A stretch of 64,000 bases of DNA, taken from the NCBI GenBank assembly GCA_000620205.1, contig JHVP01000003.1, positions 124,001 through 188,000 on the forward strand. The letters run 5' to 3'. Under the pieces are notes generated by a model, which saw only the letters and a list, made by a program, of their open reading frames with translations, made no database searches and was not told the DNA's origin. Each line of letters begins with the position of its first letter. The stretch's first letter is position 1. Positions 53,061 to 59,952 of the stretch are shown here, piece after piece. The position numbers and the translations under genes were made by a program. The DNA is from Geodermatophilaceae bacterium URHA0031. Lineage in GTDB: Bacteria; Actinomycetota; Actinomycetes; Mycobacteriales; Geodermatophilaceae.

Positions 53061-54401
53061 TCAGCGCTGGGGGCCGACACCGTTCGTGTTGAGGCCCTGG
53101 ATGATCCGCGAGGACTCCTCGAAGCCGATGACGACGACGGCGTCGGGGCTGAACTCGGTCATCTGCTGCACCTCGGCGTCGTAGTTGGCCGCCTGCGGGT
53201 CGTAGATGACGCTCTGGATCGAGTCCTCCGGCAGACCGTCGGAGACCAGGTTGTTCTTGGTGTTCTCCGCCAGCCCGGTGCCGTAGGGGTCGTTGGTGGC
53301 GAGGATCCCGACGGTGTTGTTGCCGTCCTGCTCGATCAGGTCGGCCAGCGCGCGGGCCTGCAGCAGGTCCGGCGGGGCGGTGCGGAAGTACAGGTTCTGG
53401 TCGTTGTACGTCGTGAACTGGTCCGACGTGTTGGCGGGCGAGATCTGCATGACGCCGGCCTGGGTGATCGTGTCGATCACGGTCAGGCTGACACCCGAGG
53501 ACGCCGCACCGATGATCGCGTTGACGCCGGACTGGAGCAGGCGGTCGACGGTCTGGGTGGCGGTGTCGGTCGACGCGTCACCCGAGTCACCGGTGACCAG
53601 GGTGATCGGCTGGCCGAGCACACCACCGGCGGCGTTGATGTCGTTGATCGCCAGCTGGACGCCGGCGACCTCCGGCGGGCCGAGGAAGGCGAGGTTGCCG
53701 GTCTCGGGCAGCAGGGTGCCGATGGTCAGCGGGGCCGCGCTGGCCGGGGGGTTGGCGACCGGGGCGGGCCCCGCGTTCTTGGTGGCGTTGGCCTCGTCAC
53801 CGGCGATCACGAACTGCGTCTTCGAGTCGTCGATCTTGTTGTCGGTACCGAACTGCTGCAGACCGAAGCTGGCCTGCGCGGGCTCGCCGGCGTCGGTGAA
53901 GCTGAGCGGGCCGGAGAAGCCGTCGTAGTCCACGTCCCCGCCTGCCTTGATGATCGCCAGGCACGCGGTGAAGTCGGAGCACTTCTCGCCGGTCACGGTC
54001 AGCGCGTTGACGTACGGGCCGAACGCCGTCGCCTGGGTGTTGCCCGCCGACTGCGCCGCCATCGCGATCAGCATGGTGGCGTCGTAGGACTCCGCGGAGT
54101 AGTTGTAGTCGACGAGCTGGGGGTTGAGCTGCAGCAGCCGGTCCTTGAAGTCGCCGGACAGCTCCGTCAGCGGCAGGGTGCCCTTCATCCCCGCCAGGGC
54201 GCCGGTCTCGGTGAAGTCCTCACCGAGCGCGTTGCCCATGTTGCCGTCGGTCCCGTAGACGTTGACCTGCTTCTCACTGCTCGAACCGCTGCTGGCGCTG
54301 CCGCCGCTGTCACCGCTGTCGTCGCTGCCACCGCACGCGGTCAGGGCGAGCAGGGCGGCACCGGAGAGGGCGGTCGCGCGGGCGATGGTGCCTGTGCGCA
54401 T
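53061..54401 (-). CDS. livK: Branched-chain amino acid ABC substrate-binding lipoprotein, apparently circularly permuted
   Basis: A 446-residue lipoprotein with a signal peptide and lipobox ending at Cys23 (ALLALTAC). The order of the Peripla_BP_6 lobes is swapped. Residues 45-199 (NVYGTDGNMGNALGEDF to GPLSFTDAGEPAQASFGLQQ) match the C-terminal part of LivJ-type proteins. Residues 200-224 are an Ala/Pro linker. Residues 225-446 (LTIGTLLPETGNLAFLGPPE to SSRIIQGLNTNGVGPQR) match the N-terminal part and stop where the C-terminal part would normally begin. The gene converges on the livHMGF block and should supply its ligand. ATG 54401 has GGGAG seven bases upstream. Confidence 0.85.
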   Translation of the reverse strand: MRTGTIARATALSGAALLALTACGGSDDSGDSGGSASSGSSSEKQVNVYGTDGNMGNALGEDFTETGALAGMKGTLPLTELSGDFKDRLLQLNPQLVDYNYSAESYDATMLIAMAAQSAGNTQATAFGPYVNALTVTGEKCSDFTACLAIIKAGGDVDYDGFSGPLSFTDAGEPAQASFGLQQFGTDNKIDDSKTQFVIAGDEANATKNAGPAPVANPPASAAPLTIGTLLPETGNLAFLGPPEVAGVQLAINDINAAGGVLGQPITLVTGDSGDASTDTATQTVDRLLQSGVNAIIGAASSGVSLTVIDTITQAGVMQISPANTSDQFTTYNDQNLYFRTAPPDLLQARALADLIEQDGNNTVGILATNDPYGTGLAENTKNNLVSDGLPEDSIQSVIYDPQAANYDAEVQQMTEFSPDAVVVIGFEESSRIIQGLNTNGVGPQR

Positions 54402-54481
54402 CAAGGAACTCCCAGGGATGTGTGGATCTCGGTGCTGCTCGGCAGGCGTCATCGCCTGTCGGGCTGCCGATCAGTGCCGAG

Positions 54482-54487
54482 AACCTA
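54482..54487 (-). promoter_or_regulatory. Candidate promoter -10 of the binding-protein gene
   Basis: TAGGTT on the minus strand gives a leader of about 75 bases. The leader contains a small hairpin, CAGGCG-TCAT-CGCCTG (54443-54458). Confidence 0.4.
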
Positions 54488-54574
54488 ACTGCCGCCCACG
54501 CGCCCAGCGCCGCGCTCCAACGCACCGTGATGGGGTTGTGACCTCATCGATGCACCGCCGCCACATGTGCGAAC

Positions 54575-54612
54575 GGCGCGTCACACGATCGGAACCGACC
54601 GTGTGGCGCGCC
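54575..54612 (-). terminator. Hairpin downstream of pdtaR
   Basis: GGCGCGTCACACG (54575-54587) pairs with CGTGTGGCGCGCC (54600-54612) with one mismatch. A second stem, ACCGGTT-TCACG-AACCGGT (54627-54645), spans the pdtaR stop codon itself. Confidence 0.6.
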
Positions 54613-54633
54613 GTGGAGTGGGCGGCACCGGTT

Positions 54634-55251
54634 TCACGAACCGGTGGGGCCACCTGCCGGCGTCGCCTCGTCGGACGTCTCGGTGGCCAGGATCGCCTGG
54701 GCGAGCGCCTTCATCGAGGTGCGCTCGTTCATCGCCGTCCGCTGGATCCAGCGGAACGCCTCGGCCTCGGTCATGCCGCGCTCGGCCATCAGCCGGCCCT
54801 TGGCCTGCTCGACCACCTTGCGCGCCTCGAGCCGCTCCTTGAGGTCGGTGACCTCGGCGTCCAGGGCGTGCATCTCCTGGAACCGGCCGACGGCGACCTC
54901 GATCGCCGGGACCAGGTCGTTCTTGGAGAACGGCTTGACCAGGTAGGCCATCGCACCGGCGTCGCGAGCGCGCTCGACCAGCTCCCGCTGGCTGAAGGCG
55001 GTCAGCACGATCACCGGGGCGATCCGCGCCGCCGCGATCTGCTCCGCTGCGGCGATCCCGTCGAGGACGGGCATCTGCACGTCGACGATCACGAGGTCGG
55101 GGCGGAGTTGCGCGGCCTGGTCGACGGCCGCCTGCCCGTCGCCGACCTCGGCGACGACGACGTACCCCTCCTCCTCCAGCATCTCCTTGAGGTCGAGGCG
55201 GATGAGGGCCTCGTCCTCGGCGATGAGGACACGGGTCGGCTCGCTGCTCAC
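54634..55251 (-). CDS. pdtaR: ANTAR domain response regulator (PdtaR-like antiterminator)
   Basis: A 205-residue two-domain regulator. The receiver domain (about 7-125) has the acidic pair in VLIAEDEALIRLDL, the phosphoacceptor Asp in LVIVDVQMPVLDG and Lys in LVKPFSK. The C-terminal ANTAR domain (about 135-190, EQAKGRLMAERGMTEAEAFR, then AMNERTSMKALAQAIL) binds paired RNA hairpins to prevent termination. In Mycobacterium the partner kinase PdtaS is encoded elsewhere, and no kinase gene is in this window either. GTG 55251 starts 68 bases from the divergent tRNA-Leu gene. Confidence 0.93.
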   Translation of the reverse strand: MSSEPTRVLIAEDEALIRLDLKEMLEEEGYVVVAEVGDGQAAVDQAAQLRPDLVIVDVQMPVLDGIAAAEQIAAARIAPVIVLTAFSQRELVERARDAGAMAYLVKPFSKNDLVPAIEVAVGRFQEMHALDAEVTDLKERLEARKVVEQAKGRLMAERGMTEAEAFRWIQRTAMNERTSMKALAQAILATETSDEATPAGGPTGS

Positions 55252-55319
55252 GGGGGTGAGCCTAGCGACCGCAGCCGGCAACCGGCCGCCGGATAGGCTG
55301 AAGGCACCCGGTTGCGCTG

Positions 55320-55393
55320 GCCCCCGTACCCCAATCGGCAGAGGGAGCGGATTCAAAACCCGCGCAGTGTGCGTTCGAGTCGCACCGGGGGCA
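55320..55393 (+). tRNA. tRNA-Leu (anticodon CAA) with a short variable loop
   Basis: The 74-base gene has acceptor GCCCCCG/CGGGGGC, anticodon arm GCGGA-TTCAAAA-CCCGC (one A-C mismatch next to the loop) with CAA, and T arm GTGCG-TTCGAGT-CGCAC. Only five bases (GCAGT) separate the anticodon and T stems, whereas leucine tRNAs normally have a long variable arm. CCA is not encoded. A leucine tRNA next to pdtaR also occurs, as I recall, in mycobacteria. Confidence 0.85.
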
Positions 55394-55397
55394 CTCC

Positions 55398-55462
55398 GTT
55401 GTACTGCGATCCTCGCGGACCGCACCGCCTGTTGTACTGCGGTCCTCCGGACCGCACCGCGG
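55398..55462. repeat. Imperfect 33-bp tandem duplication
   Basis: GTTGTACTGC starts both copies (55398 and 55431), and both end with GGACCGCACCGC; one base is missing in the second copy. It begins five bases after the tRNA-Leu gene. Confidence 0.8.
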
Positions 55463-55653
55463 CCAGGTGCCGTCCCGACTCGCGCTGAGCCGCTGCGTCG
55501 TTCGATCGCGGGACCCTCCGGGCCCCACTCCTCACGACAGGACACCGCACCGCGGCCAGGTGCCGTCCCGACTCGCGCTGAGCCGCTGCGTCGTTCGATC
55601 GCGGGACCCTCCGGGCCCCACTCCTCACGACAGGACACCGCACCGCGGCCAGG
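55451..55653. repeat. 93-bp tandem repeat, two full copies plus 17 bases
   Basis: Copies run 55451-55543 and 55544-55636, and a 17-base partial third copy (ACCGCACCGCGGCCAGG) ends at 55653. The two full copies look identical, which points to a recent duplication or active homogenisation. Confidence 0.92.
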
Positions 55654-55699
55654 GAGCGCGCGCGTCGCCCCCGCGCCCATGCCGGGACGTCCGGGTCAA

Positions 55700-55705
55700 T
55701 ACGGT
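55700..55705 (+). promoter_or_regulatory. Putative leaderless -10 for the decarboxylase
   Basis: TACGGT ends six bases before GTG 55712; no Shine-Dalgarno match is present. Confidence 0.45.
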
Positions 55706-55711
55706 GGCTCC

Positions 55712-57454
55712 GTGACCGGCCACATGACCCCTGAGCAGTTCCGCCAGCACGGCCACGAGGTCGTGGACTGGATCGCCGACTACTGGACCCGCATCGGCTC
55801 CTTCCCGGTCCGTTCGCAGGTCTCCCCCGGTGACGTCCGCGCCTCGCTGCCCCCGGCCGCGCCCGAGCAGGGCGAGCCGTTCTCCGCCGTCCTGGCCGAC
55901 CTGGACCGGGTCGTGCTGCCCGGCGTCACGCACTGGCAGCACCCCGGCTTCTTCGGCTACTTCCCGGCCAACACCTCCGGGCCCTCCGTGCTCGGCGACC
56001 TGGTGTCCGCCGGCCTCGGGGTGCAGGGCATGTCCTGGGTGACCAGCCCGGCCGCCACCGAGCTCGAGCAGCACGTCATGGACTGGTTCGCCGACCTGAT
56101 GGGCCTGCCGGAGTCCTTCCGCTCCACCGGCAGCGGCGGCGGCGTCGTCCAGGACTCCAGCTCCGGCGCCAACCTGGTCGCCCTGCTGGCCGCCCTGCAC
56201 CGGGCCAGCAAGGGCGCGACCCTGCGGCACGGCGTCCGGCCCGAGGACCACACCGTCTACGTCTCCGCCGAGACGCACAGCTCGATGGAGAAGGCGGCCC
56301 GCATCGCCGGGCTGGGCACCGACGCCATCCGGATCGTCGAGGTCGACGCCGACCTGGCGATGAGCCCGCGGGCACTGGCCCAGCGGCTCGAGCGCGACGT
56401 CGCCCGGGGCTACACCCCCGTCCTGGTCTGCGCGACCGTGGGGACGACGTCCACCACCGCGATCGACCCGCTCGCCGAGCTCGGCCCGGTCTGCCAGCGC
56501 TTCGGTGTGTGGCTGCACGTCGACGCCGCCTACGCCGGGGTCAGCGCCGTCGCCCCGGAGCTGCGTGCACTGCAGGCCGGCGTCGAGTGGGCCGACAGCT
56601 ACACAACCGACGCGCACAAGTGGCTGCTCACCGGCTTCGACGCGACGCTGTTCTGGGTCGCCGACCGGGCCGCCCTCACCGGGGCCCTGTCGATCCTGCC
56701 GGAGTACCTGCGCAACGCCGCCACCGACACCGGCGCTGTGGTCGACTACCGCGACTGGCAGATCGAGCTGGGTCGCCGGTTCCGCGCCCTGAAGCTGTGG
56801 TTCGTCGTCCGCTGGTACGGCGCCGAGGGACTCCGCGAGCACGTCCGCAGCCACGTCGCCCTGGCCCAGGAGCTGGCCGCCTGGGCGGACGCCGACGAGC
56901 GGTTCGACGTCGCCACCCCGCACCCGTTCTCGCTGGTCTGCCTGCGGCCGCGGTGGGCCGCCGGGATCGACGCCGACGTCGCCACCATGACCCTGCTCGA
57001 CCGGCTCAACGACGACGGCGAGGTCTTCCTGACCCACACCACCGTCGACGGCGCCGCCGTGCTGCGGGTGGCCATCGGCGCACCGGCGACCACCCGGGAG
57101 CACGTCGAGCGGGTCTGGGCGCTGCTGGGCGAGGCGCACGACTGGCTGGCCCGGGACTTCGAGGAGCAGGCGGCCGAGCGTCGGGCGGCCGAGCTCCGCG
57201 AGCGGGAGGCGGAGGAGGAGCGGCTCCGTGCCCGCCGGGAGGCCGAGGCGCAGGCCGCCGCCGCCACCGAGGTGCCCGTGGAGGCACCGGCCGACCCGGA
57301 GCCCGAGCAGCTCGTCGTCCCGCCGGTGGAGGTCCCCGCGGTCGAGACCCCGGCGGCCGGCGACGAGTCGGTCACCCAGGCGACCGCCCAGGCCGACCTC
57401 CAGCCCGACCCCCAGGCCGAGCCGGGACCGCAGCCGGCCGACGGCCAGGGCTGA
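55712..57454 (+). CDS. Pyridoxal phosphate-dependent aromatic L-amino acid decarboxylase
   Basis: A 580-residue group II decarboxylase, likely acting on tryptophan, tyrosine or phenylalanine analogues. It has HPGFFGYFPANTSGPSVLGD, the PLP-stacking His in ETHSSMEKA (about residue 189), the Asp in HVDAAYAG (about 271) and the Schiff-base Lys in TDAHKWLL (about 303). The fold ends near residue 475; the last 100 residues are a charged helix (EERLRARREAEAQAAAATEV) followed by an acidic Pro/Glu tail not found in typical members. GTG 55712 is chosen with ATG 55724 as an alternative. Confidence 0.88.
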   Translation: MTGHMTPEQFRQHGHEVVDWIADYWTRIGSFPVRSQVSPGDVRASLPPAAPEQGEPFSAVLADLDRVVLPGVTHWQHPGFFGYFPANTSGPSVLGDLVSAGLGVQGMSWVTSPAATELEQHVMDWFADLMGLPESFRSTGSGGGVVQDSSSGANLVALLAALHRASKGATLRHGVRPEDHTVYVSAETHSSMEKAARIAGLGTDAIRIVEVDADLAMSPRALAQRLERDVARGYTPVLVCATVGTTSTTAIDPLAELGPVCQRFGVWLHVDAAYAGVSAVAPELRALQAGVEWADSYTTDAHKWLLTGFDATLFWVADRAALTGALSILPEYLRNAATDTGAVVDYRDWQIELGRRFRALKLWFVVRWYGAEGLREHVRSHVALAQELAAWADADERFDVATPHPFSLVCLRPRWAAGIDADVATMTLLDRLNDDGEVFLTHTTVDGAAVLRVAIGAPATTREHVERVWALLGEAHDWLARDFEEQAAERRAAELREREAEEERLRARREAEAQAAAATEVPVEAPADPEPEQLVVPPVEVPAVETPAAGDESVTQATAQADLQPDPQAEPGPQPADGQG

Positions 57455-57494
57455 CGGTGCCGCGGTCGCCGGGCCCCTGCCCGGCGCCCGCGGG

Positions 57495-58379
57495 TCAGCC
57501 GAGGGAGCGGAGCAGACCCTCCTGGACGACGGTGGCCACGTGCGTGCCGTCCGCCGCCCAGATCTGCCCGAAGCAGAGCGCGCGCCCGCTCGCGGCCGCC
57601 GGGCTGTCGGTCTCGTAGAGGAACCACTCGTCGGCGCGCACCGGCCGGTGGAACCACACGGCGTGGTCCAGGCTGGCGCCCACGGTGGAGCCGCCCCAAC
57701 CGCCGCCGATGCGGGCCAACCCGGCCGACAGCAGGGTGAGGTCGCTGACGAACGTCAACGCCGCGGCGTGCACGGCCTCGTCGTCGGGGAGCCGCCCGGT
57801 GACCCGGAACCAGACCCGGAACGCGGTGTCCGGCGGCAGCCGCGGCTCTGGGTCGTAGGGATCGGACAGGTAGCGCTGCTCGACCGCGCGGGAGATCGCG
57901 TTGGAGGCGTCGGCCCGGCCCGGGTGGGCGGCGGCGACCTCGGCCAGCCCGGGGAGCCCCTCGGGACCGGGGACGTCGGGCATCGGCAGCGAGTGCTCGA
58001 CCAGCGCCCGCTCCCCCGCCGTGAAGTCCGCCGTCAGCGCGAAGATCGCCACGTCCTCCCCGTTGCGGGTCTGCCGGCCGACCACCCGCCGGGTGCTGAA
58101 CGTCCGCCCCTCGCGGATCCGGTCGACCTCGTAGCGGATCTCCTCCTGGGGGTCCCCCGGCCGCAGGAAGTACGAGTGCAGCGAGTGCACCGGCCGCCCG
58201 GCGGCGACCGTCGCCTGCGCCGCGGAGAGCGCCTGGGCGGCCACCTGCCCGCCGAAGATGCGCTGCAGCGGCGAGGACGGCGTGGTGCCGACGTAGAGGT
58301 CGGGCCCGCGCTCCTCCAGGTCGAGCACCTGCAGCAGCTCCGCGGCCGGCGACGCGGCCGGCGCCGGGGACGAGGTCAC
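57495..58379 (-). CDS. tesB: Acyl-CoA thioesterase II
   Basis: A 294-residue double-hotdog thioesterase that hydrolyses medium- and long-chain acyl-CoA. It shows QRIFGGQVAAQALSAAQATV, the family motif LHSYFLRPGDPQEEIRYEVD, TFSTRRVVGRQ and the second-hotdog ASLDHAVWFHRPVRADEWFL with the catalytic Asp/Thr/Gln set of TesB. GTG 58379 overlaps the pyk stop by four bases, so it is coupled to pyk, an arrangement also found in mycobacteria. Confidence 0.93.
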   Translation of the reverse strand: MTSSPAPAASPAAELLQVLDLEERGPDLYVGTTPSSPLQRIFGGQVAAQALSAAQATVAAGRPVHSLHSYFLRPGDPQEEIRYEVDRIREGRTFSTRRVVGRQTRNGEDVAIFALTADFTAGERALVEHSLPMPDVPGPEGLPGLAEVAAAHPGRADASNAISRAVEQRYLSDPYDPEPRLPPDTAFRVWFRVTGRLPDDEAVHAAALTFVSDLTLLSAGLARIGGGWGGSTVGASLDHAVWFHRPVRADEWFLYETDSPAAASGRALCFGQIWAADGTHVATVVQEGLLRSLG

Positions 58380-59791
58380 GCCTCCGTACCCACCTCGTGC
58401 ACCCGGACGAGGTTGGTCGATCCGGCGGTGTTCGGGGGGCTGCCTGCCACGATCACCACGTTGTCACCCTCACGCAGCCGGCCGATGGACATCAGCGAGA
58501 AGTCGACCTGCCCCACCATGTCGTCGGTGTGGGTCACCTCGGGGACCAGGAAGGTCTCCACGCCCCAGGACAGCGCCAGCCGGCTGCGGACCCGCGGGTC
58601 GGTGGTGAACGCCAGGATCGGCAACCGGGTGTGCAGCGCCGCCAGCCGCTGCGGCGTCCGCCCGGTGGAGGTGAACGCGGCCAGCGCCTGCACGTCGAGG
58701 GTCTCGCCGATCTCCTTCGCCGCCCGGACGATGGCCACGGAACGGTGCTTCACCTGCTTCACCAGGTCGGGCACCATCACCTGCTCGGTCTCGACCGCAG
58801 CGATGATCTTCTCCATCGTGCGCACCGCGACGATCGGGAACTTCCCCACCGAGGTCTCCCCCGACAGCATCACCGCGTCGGCGCCGTCCAGCACGGCGTT
58901 GGCCACGTCGGAGGCCTCCGCCCGGGTGGGCCGGGAGTTCTCGATCATCGACTCGAGCATCTGGGTGGCCACGATGACCGGCTTGTTGCGCTCGCGCGCG
59001 GCCTGCACGGCCCGCTTCTGCACCAGCGGCACCTGCTCCAGCGGCAGCTCCACGCCGAGGTCACCGCGGGCGACCATGATGCCGTCGAAGGCGTTGACGA
59101 TCGCCTCGAGGTTCTCGACCGCCTCGGGCTTCTCCAGCTTGGCGATCACCGGCACCTCGACGTCCTCCTGGCGCATGATCTCGCGCACCAGCTCGACGTC
59201 GCGGGCGTGCCGGACGAAGGACAGCGCGACGAAGTCCACCCCGAGGGACAGGGCGAAGCGCAGGTCCTCGGCGTCCTTGTCCGACATCGCCGGCACGCTC
59301 ACCGCGACACCGGGCAGCGACAGGCCCTTGTTGTTCGAGACCGGACCGCCCTCGAGCACCAGGCAGAAGACGTCCGGGCCGTTGACGTCGACGACGGTCA
59401 GCGCGAGCTTGCCGTCGTCGACCAGCAGCCGGTCACCGACGCGCGCGTCGTTGGCGAGGTCCTTGTAGGTCGTGGAGACCCGGTCGACGGACCCCGGCAC
59501 GTCCTCCACGGTGATGCAGACGCGGCGGCCGGCCTCCCAGACGACCGGCCCGTCGGCGAAGGTGCCGAGCCGGATCTTGGGGCCCTGCAGGTCGGCGAGG
59601 ACCGCGACCGCGCGGCCGACCTTGTCGGTGGCCTCCCGGACCAGCCGGTAGGCCCGCTCGTGGTCCTCGTGCTTGCCGTGGCTGAAGTTGAGGCGGGCGA
59701 CGTCCATCCCGGCCTCGACGAGGGCGGTGATCTGCTCCAGGGACCCCGTGGCCGGACCCAGTGTGCAGACGATCTTCGCGCGACGAGACAT
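58376..59791 (-). CDS. pyk: Pyruvate kinase
   Basis: Pyruvate kinase makes pyruvate and ATP in the last step of glycolysis. The 471-residue protein begins SRRAKIVCTLGPATGSLEQI, carries GMDVARLNFSHG, the signature VPVIAKLEKPEAVENLEAIV with the catalytic Lys, DGIMVARGDLGVELPLEQVP, and the C-terminal allosteric domain. Length is normal. The ATG is preceded by TAGTTT only six bases upstream and lacks a ribosome site, so the mRNA is probably leaderless. tesB follows in the same transcript. Confidence 0.96.
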   Translation of the reverse strand: MSRRAKIVCTLGPATGSLEQITALVEAGMDVARLNFSHGKHEDHERAYRLVREATDKVGRAVAVLADLQGPKIRLGTFADGPVVWEAGRRVCITVEDVPGSVDRVSTTYKDLANDARVGDRLLVDDGKLALTVVDVNGPDVFCLVLEGGPVSNNKGLSLPGVAVSVPAMSDKDAEDLRFALSLGVDFVALSFVRHARDVELVREIMRQEDVEVPVIAKLEKPEAVENLEAIVNAFDGIMVARGDLGVELPLEQVPLVQKRAVQAARERNKPVIVATQMLESMIENSRPTRAEASDVANAVLDGADAVMLSGETSVGKFPIVAVRTMEKIIAAVETEQVMVPDLVKQVKHRSVAIVRAAKEIGETLDVQALAAFTSTGRTPQRLAALHTRLPILAFTTDPRVRSRLALSWGVETFLVPEVTHTDDMVGQVDFSLMSIGRLREGDNVVIVAGSPPNTAGSTNLVRVHEVGTEA

Positions 59792-59797
59792 GGGCCA

Positions 59798-59803
59798 AAA
59801 CTA
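59798..59803 (-). promoter_or_regulatory. Putative leaderless -10 for pyk
   Basis: TAGTTT on the minus strand ends six bases before the ATG. A perfect palindrome, CAGCGGACC-G-GGTCCGCTG (59823-59841), lies 20 bases further upstream and could be an operator. Confidence 0.55.
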
Positions 59804-59863
59804 GCCGCCCCTCGGGTGGCGTCAGCGGACCGGGTCCGCTGTGTCCCCCCGAGGGGCGGCAGT

Positions 59864-59948
59864 CGTTCCAGACGTCCTGACGTGCTGGAACGGCCCCTCC
59901 GCAGGGGCCCGCGGCGTGCGGAGCGCGTCGTGGGGAGCGGAGGGGTCC
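59864..59948 (-). terminator. Cluster of hairpins downstream of gltD
   Basis: CGTTCCAG/CTGGAACG (59864-59892) is followed by GGCCCCT-CCGC-AGGGGCC (59892-59909), and its GGCCCCTCCGC can instead pair with GCGGAGGGGTCC (59937-59948). The last is a few bases past the gltD stop at 59953. The two pairings exclude each other. Confidence 0.6.
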
Positions 59949-59952
59949 TTCG

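Larger units (their letters stand above)
55394..55711. other. 318-base gap without a gene, mostly repeats
   Basis: Between tRNA-Leu and the decarboxylase there is no credible gene. It holds an imperfect 33-bp duplication, a 93-bp tandem repeat and the decarboxylase promoter. The frames stay open across the repeat only because 93 is divisible by three. Confidence 0.8.

Noticed and set aside
53061-54401. Frameshift or chimeric assembly as the cause of the swapped binding-protein halves
   Set aside because: One uninterrupted frame has its own signal peptide, ribosome site, linker and terminator, and neither half is damaged. A permutation fits better.
55187-55711. Long N-terminal extension of the decarboxylase through tRNA-Leu and the 93-bp repeat
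   Set aside because: The frame crosses a tRNA gene and tandem repeats. Family similarity begins only near TPEQFRQHGHEVVDW, after the leaderless promoter.
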